From positions 8,233,349 to 8,297,348 of the forward strand of contig NC_084715.1 in NCBI RefSeq assembly GCF_033807575.1: a DNA stretch of 64,000 bases, in the 5' to 3' direction. Shown here piece after piece: positions 52,801 to 55,800 of the stretch. How positions within the stretch are numbered: the first letter of the stretch is position 1; the number at the start of each line of letters is the position of its first letter. The notes beneath the pieces were generated by a model. The model was not told where the DNA came from. It made no database searches and saw only the letters and a program-made list of their open reading frames with translations. The position numbers and the translations under genes were made by a program. Source of the stretch: Cydia pomonella. Lineage: Eukaryota; Arthropoda; Insecta; Lepidoptera; Tortricidae.

Positions 52801-55800
52801 ACCAATACCTTGATAATAGCGAAATATTATAGTCCCACTGGACTGAAGTCATATTTTTTTAAAGAAGTGTAGTGAAGTACTATGATTTACGGAATTTTTA
52901 CAAGCTTCTATTTAACTTGCTCTGTTGGTATGTATGGGACAAATCTTACAAGTTAAATTTGACCCAATTTGAAGGTACAAATTTGCATACATATGTAAGT
53001 CGGGTGACAATGCAATATTATGGTACCATCAAGCTGATCTGATGATGGAGACAGGAGGTAGCCATAGGAACTCTGTGATAAAACAACGCAACGTAATTGT
53101 GTTTGGGGTTTTTAGAATTGTCTCGATGAGTATTAGTTGCCTGTGGAAAAAAACTGAAATTTTTGCCGAAGATTATTCTAGTAACTAACGCATCTCCTGG
53201 CCCAGAAATGTCACTGTTGACAGGTGACAGATCAACTCCATAACAATTTCAAACAAGAAATTATATCTATTTTGAGTTTATCAAAGTTATGCCGATGACA
53301 TTTGTGGTGTCACAGTACGGATGTGTTTTGGATTTTGACGTTAATTCGTCATTTCTTTATCGTTTTCGAAATCGCTATATTACTAACCAGGGCCCGTACT
53401 TTTCATGCCGTTGACGCAAAATGACGTAATTTAACATACAGTCAGTTTTTTACAACACTACAAATTTAGATAAATTACTTTGACGCGTAGAAAAATAAAT
53501 ACTTTTTACGTGAAATACGCTGTTAAAATACAAAAATATGTATTATTTAATACATCAATAATCTATTAATTCGTCGAGTGATAATAAGATGAAAGTTAGT
53601 TAGACGTTTCTGTACTGATTGTCAAGTATATGTATCAGCTAACCAAAGAGGTTAACAAATTATTAATTTTTACGAAAATACTAATTGGAATCATACTCTA
53701 TGTAGCGTTGACGTCATTTTTCTGTCAACGGCATGAAATGTACGGGTTCTGTTACTAACACACGAATGCTCTGGGCAAAATTTGTTAGACGTTGACGCTG
53801 TTCGTGGCGAATCCCATACATTTGATTTCACCATTTCAATTATTTGCCAGCGTAAGCTTCAACACAACACCAGGTACACAACAACAGGTATGTAGCAGAC
53901 GCATTAACATGGATTAATCATAATCAAACACCGATGGAGTAGCGGGTCTTGAAACGCATATCTTCTTCTTTTAAACATATGGCCTCCATCAAATCTATGA
54001 TGATTTTGCCAATGTCAAGTGTAGTTGTTCAGTAGTAACTTTTAAGTGTGCTCACAGAGCATGACGTTGTTCTTGCTTTTATTAAAGAGATAGCTGGACT
54101 TTACTAAAAGCCACGATGGATTGCCGGGTGTTGATTAAAACATGGTTAAACGCGTTTCAAGATTCGTTTTTCATTAGCTGCTCACTTCCACGATAGTTCA
54201 CTGCATAATAAGCTATAAATATTACACTTTAAACAACATTAATGCGCAAAAGACAAAAAAATATTCTCGAGACGTCTTCGCCATTTTGAATCTCAACGAC
54301 AACCCCAAACGTACATCAGTAGATACTACGCTGACCAGTAGGTTACCGAGTATGACACGAAAACCCTGTCTCTTCAATTTAATTGGAACGGCGTAGCGAT
54401 AAACTGAAAGACGATTGAAATTTCAGCGTTAGCATCGAAGTGGAAAAACGAATAATCAATGGCAATATTGTCCCAATTCAATACGATTCTCCATCGCATA
54501 TGAATTTATATATATAAAAATACGCTCAAGAGAGAGCTTTAATACGTTTTCGATATTACAATTCAAATTTATAGACGGGAATAACGCTCCAAGGAGCGAC
54601 GCAGTTTAAAACTTACCGCTCGAATCGAAACTTTTGCCAGAATGAATTATAGCGATTTTGCTTTCCTGTTCAAAGTTTAAACCAATATTTACTAGTTATT
54701 GTTATTCCTAGATCTTATTCCAGCAAGAATTAGTTGTTAAGTAAATTTTGTAACTGTATAACCTTTTAACTGCTTTACACCGAGCATACTCGTGTCGCCG
54801 CCGGTACGAAGTTACACGAAGTTTTGTCTTAAGGGATCCACTGATTACCAGTTCGCCGGACGATATTGGTCTGTCAGTTATTCGCAAAAGCTGACAATCA
54901 CGAATAACTGACAGGCCGATATCGGTCGGCGAACTGTTAATCAGTGGGCCCCTCTATTTATCAGACTACGATAGTTAAACGTTTAATCTACGGCGAGAGT
55001 AAAACATTAATCTATTTCTAAATATTGTGCAGCTTCAGTGTAAAGTTCTTATATCACACACACGGTGTTATATTCGAACGTACACTGATATCAGATTTAC
55101 ATCAAATGATGTCATTCAGTTATCAATGATAACTTATCATGCATTTCACTCGTAGTTGTTCGTACATGTATTGGCGCGAGCGAGCCGCACGGTATACTAA
55201 ATGACATCATTCTGATATCATTCTGATGTCAGTGTACATTCAAATTGGCCTGATAGAGGATCTTAATAGCCTATAGCATAATAGGTTTGAGTTCCATGTA
55301 TGTTCAACAAAAGTTAATGAATTCCGAGAAACTATGTGTTTTCTATCCTTTATAAATCATGCTAACCTATTTTTACAGGTAACTCGTTTATATAAAACTA
55401 TGGCTGTAAATCAATTTATGAAATCCTCACAATATATTGGGTCAGTAGATCAGAATCTACTACATTTATGTCAACCAATTGTAACTAACAACTGTTTTGA
55501 TGGTTCTCTATATGTGGAAACAAATTTTGATGATTTTTTTTAATACTACGTCGGTGGCAAACAAGCATACGATATGCCTGATGGTAAGCAGTCTCCGTAG
55601 CCTATGTACGCCTGCAACTATGAGTCGGGTCTAGTGTTATTTGGCTGCTGTTTTCTGTAAGGTGGAGGTACCCCAACCCCCACAAAGCGAGATGACATTA
55701 ACAATGTCCATACCTCTCTTTTGGACGTAGTTTAAGGACGGAGAGTAAAGAGAATTTGAAATAGAGGTGTATTGTCAAAGAAAACTTTGTAGCGACGTAA

